The notes below the pieces were generated by a model, which saw only the letters and a list, made by a program, of their open reading frames with translations, searched no databases and was not told the origin of the DNA. Positions 62,696-64,000 of a stretch of 64,000 nt of DNA are shown here, one piece after another. Location of the stretch: NCBI GenBank assembly GCA_022574595.1, contig JACZRS010000002.1, forward strand, positions 62,001 through 126,000. The letters run 5' to 3'. Each line of letters starts with the position of its first letter. Within the stretch, counting starts at the first letter, position 1. The translations under genes were made by a program, and so were the position numbers. The stretch is from Planctomycetota bacterium. GTDB taxonomy: Bacteria; Planctomycetota; Phycisphaerae; Phycisphaerales; SM1A02.

Positions 62696-64000
62696 TCAAT
62701 CATCTCGAACTGCCACCATCCCATGATTTGTGCGCCACTGTCCCAAACGTAATCTCCGAAGTGCGTCGAGCAGCAATTGTCGGATTTCTTTGTCAGTAGC
62801 AACGAGAGTAATGCCGGCCGCAACCGCTGTGGGTATCGTTATCCACAACAGTGCTACGAACGACCCTTCAGAGGTGGGGATTGCGCTACTGGAAATGATC
62901 TTACCCATCAAGAACACAACACAAGCCGCAGCTACGCCTGGGCGAATCGCCGCACCAAGCTGGCGCATCGAAATCTTGCACATTCTGTTGAATACGACAA
63001 ATGTTGAAGTACCGAAAATAACCACGAATAGCCCAGTTCTTGCAATCGCAACAGCGGTAATCTGCTGCATGACGTCGGCAGTTACAAGCGACATGCTAAC
63101 AATCGCAATTAGACCTGCGGTCAGGATCGCCAACGTCCACACCAACGCAGCCACGGTCTTGGATCGACCATGAGCGAGCAACACCGGTCCGCAGAACAAA
63201 GTAACAGATTTCGCCATCCCCATGAACACGACAATCTGAATTACACTCGCTGCTGGCGCCCACTTTGCGTCTATGAGCACCATCAACTGATCACTCGAAA
63301 CAGCTAGAATTGTCATTCCTGGGATAGTGATGGCTGTACTGAGACGTATGCATGAAAGCAGCGATGCACGCAACTTTGGTGGATCGTCTTGCAAACTCGA
63401 AAAATGCGGTAGCGACACAACTTGAATCGATCGTGTTCCAAAATCCAGAATCATGTCCATGATTCGATCGGCAAGCCGATACAAGCCGACCGCGATCGGA
63501 CCAAAAAACACTCCCATCAAGATAACATCCGACTGACGAGCGGTGTACACACCTAACTGTGAAGCTAACATCCCTCCGCTGAAACCAAACAGTTCTCGCG
63601 CCCGGCGATAAGAAAATCGAAAGCGGGGCCTCCATGAGCTGACCTTCCACATGATCAGAGTCGCTAGTGCTGAACTGACAAGTTGCTGTGCCACCAACGA
63701 CCATACACCATATCCCGACAGCGCCATAGCAACACCAATCACACCACCAATGATCGAAGCCGCGCCCGACAGCAATGCTAGATTGCGAAAATCCATCTTA
63801 CGCTGAAGAAGCGCGTATTGAACAACAGTGAGCCCTTTGATGGGAATTGAAAGCGAAAGAACACTGATGACTGACGCCAGTCGTGGTAGATCGTTGACCG
63901 TCGCCCACCATGGGCTAATCGCAACGCTAATGATCGCAAGCAAAACGCTCGCAACGAGAATCAACCAGAAGATCGAATCGAGATGCTCATCCTTAAGATC
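62696..64000 (-). CDS. Wzx-type flippase, 5' end cut by the window edge
   Basis: A polytopic membrane protein of the MOP/polysaccharide translocase family, at least 434 aa visible with about twelve hydrophobic segments, for example LRLASVISVLSLSIPIKGL-like and GVWSLVAQQLVSSALATLI. The ERxFRFSYRRARELFGFSG region is typical of Wzx. The frame stays open to the last base (DLKDEHLDSIFWL before the first possible TTG start at 63964), so the true start lies outside the window. It would flip the lipid-linked repeat unit to the periplasm for the Wzy polymerases. Confidence 0.85.
   Translation of the reverse strand, partial: DLKDEHLDSIFWLILVASVLLAIISVAISPWWATVNDLPRLASVISVLSLSIPIKGLTVVQYALLQRKMDFRNLALLSGAASIIGGVIGVAMALSGYGVWSLVAQQLVSSALATLIMWKVSSWRPRFRFSYRRARELFGFSGGMLASQLGVYTARQSDVILMGVFFGPIAVGLYRLADRIMDMILDFGTRSIQVVSLPHFSSLQDDPPKLRASLLSCIRLSTAITIPGMTILAVSSDQLMVLIDAKWAPAASVIQIVVFMGMAKSVTLFCGPVLLAHGRSKTVAALVWTLAILTAGLIAIVSMSLVTADVMQQITAVAIARTGLFVVIFGTSTFVVFNRMCKISMRQLGAAIRPGVAAACVVFLMGKIISSSAIPTSEGSFVALLWITIPTAVAAGITLVATDKEIRQLLLDALRRLRLGQWRTNHGMVAVRDD

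Noticed and set aside
1-64000. Search for rRNA, tRNA, CRISPR, transposase and phage genes
   Set aside because: No tandem spacer-repeat array, no transposase-like DDE protein and no recognisable structural RNA seen by eye; a covariance-model search would be needed to exclude a single tRNA or small RNA.

Overview
The window reads as a chromosomal segment of a didermic bacterium, most probably a planctomycete of the Phycisphaerae type. Pointers are a complete lipid A acylation block with a fused LpxC-FabZ protein, a membrane-anchored CPKC/CPEC zinc-ribbon protein of a kind common in that group, a very large secreted PQQ-propeller protein, several long secreted proteins of unknown function, and short GC-rich inverted repeats between genes. 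Base composition looks mid-range in GC. I found no rRNA, tRNA, CRISPR array, transposase or phage gene. The taxonomic call is inference.

Layout. 0.1-4.1 kb (+): ompH/skp, lpxD, lpxC-fabZ and lpxA. 4.2-9.5 kb: a small very acidic protein and a 1441-aa secreted PQQ/TPR protein (-), then a divergent LEA-type lipoprotein (+). 9.8-15.9 kb (+): a type IV pilus operon with the PilT motor, the PilC platform and three pilin-like genes, one an 831-aa protein with calcium-binding loops. 15.9-33.5 kb: mostly housekeeping genes in short alternating groups: a PTPS/QueD-like protein, a GlmM-type mutase, a zinc-ribbon/HEAT protein, Nudix, dapA, pdxJ, phoU, a UDP-sugar pyrophosphorylase, glycerate kinase, DedA, a P-loop/deoxyribosyltransferase-like protein, truA, a GT4 glycosyltransferase, a 727-aa secreted protein, an LmbE deacetylase, a GNAT acetyltransferase, dut, and two small unknowns.

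33.7-64 kb: envelope polysaccharide. It starts with a CapD-type dehydratase/epimerase, a DUF368 (PopT) undecaprenyl-phosphate translocase and galE. It continues as a run of 23 genes of about 26 kb, all on the minus strand, from a Wzx flippase cut by the window edge (64 kb) down to the priming sugar transferase (37.7 kb) and a strong hairpin. The run holds one Wzx, two homologous Wzy-like polymerases, a Wzz/BY-kinase, a PssD/PssE pair, two GT2 enzymes, a GT4-nucleotidyltransferase-like fusion, three polysaccharide deacetylases, three FemAB/GNAT acyltransferases, a sulfotransferase, three or four methyltransferases, an FrhB-like Fe-S protein and a hexapeptide acyltransferase. No Wza-type export gene is in the window.

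Together the genes suggest a heavily modified exopolysaccharide built on undecaprenyl phosphate. GlmM, the UDP-sugar pyrophosphorylase, CapD and GalE could supply precursors; PopT could recycle the carrier; deacetylases followed by acyltransferases could replace N-acetyl groups with other acyl or amino-acyl groups. The least expected signal is that 9 of the 23 proteins in this cluster end in Ala-Ala preceded by K, R, N or Q, with differing Ala codons, against 1 of 34 elsewhere in the window. This may be a shared C-terminal tag.
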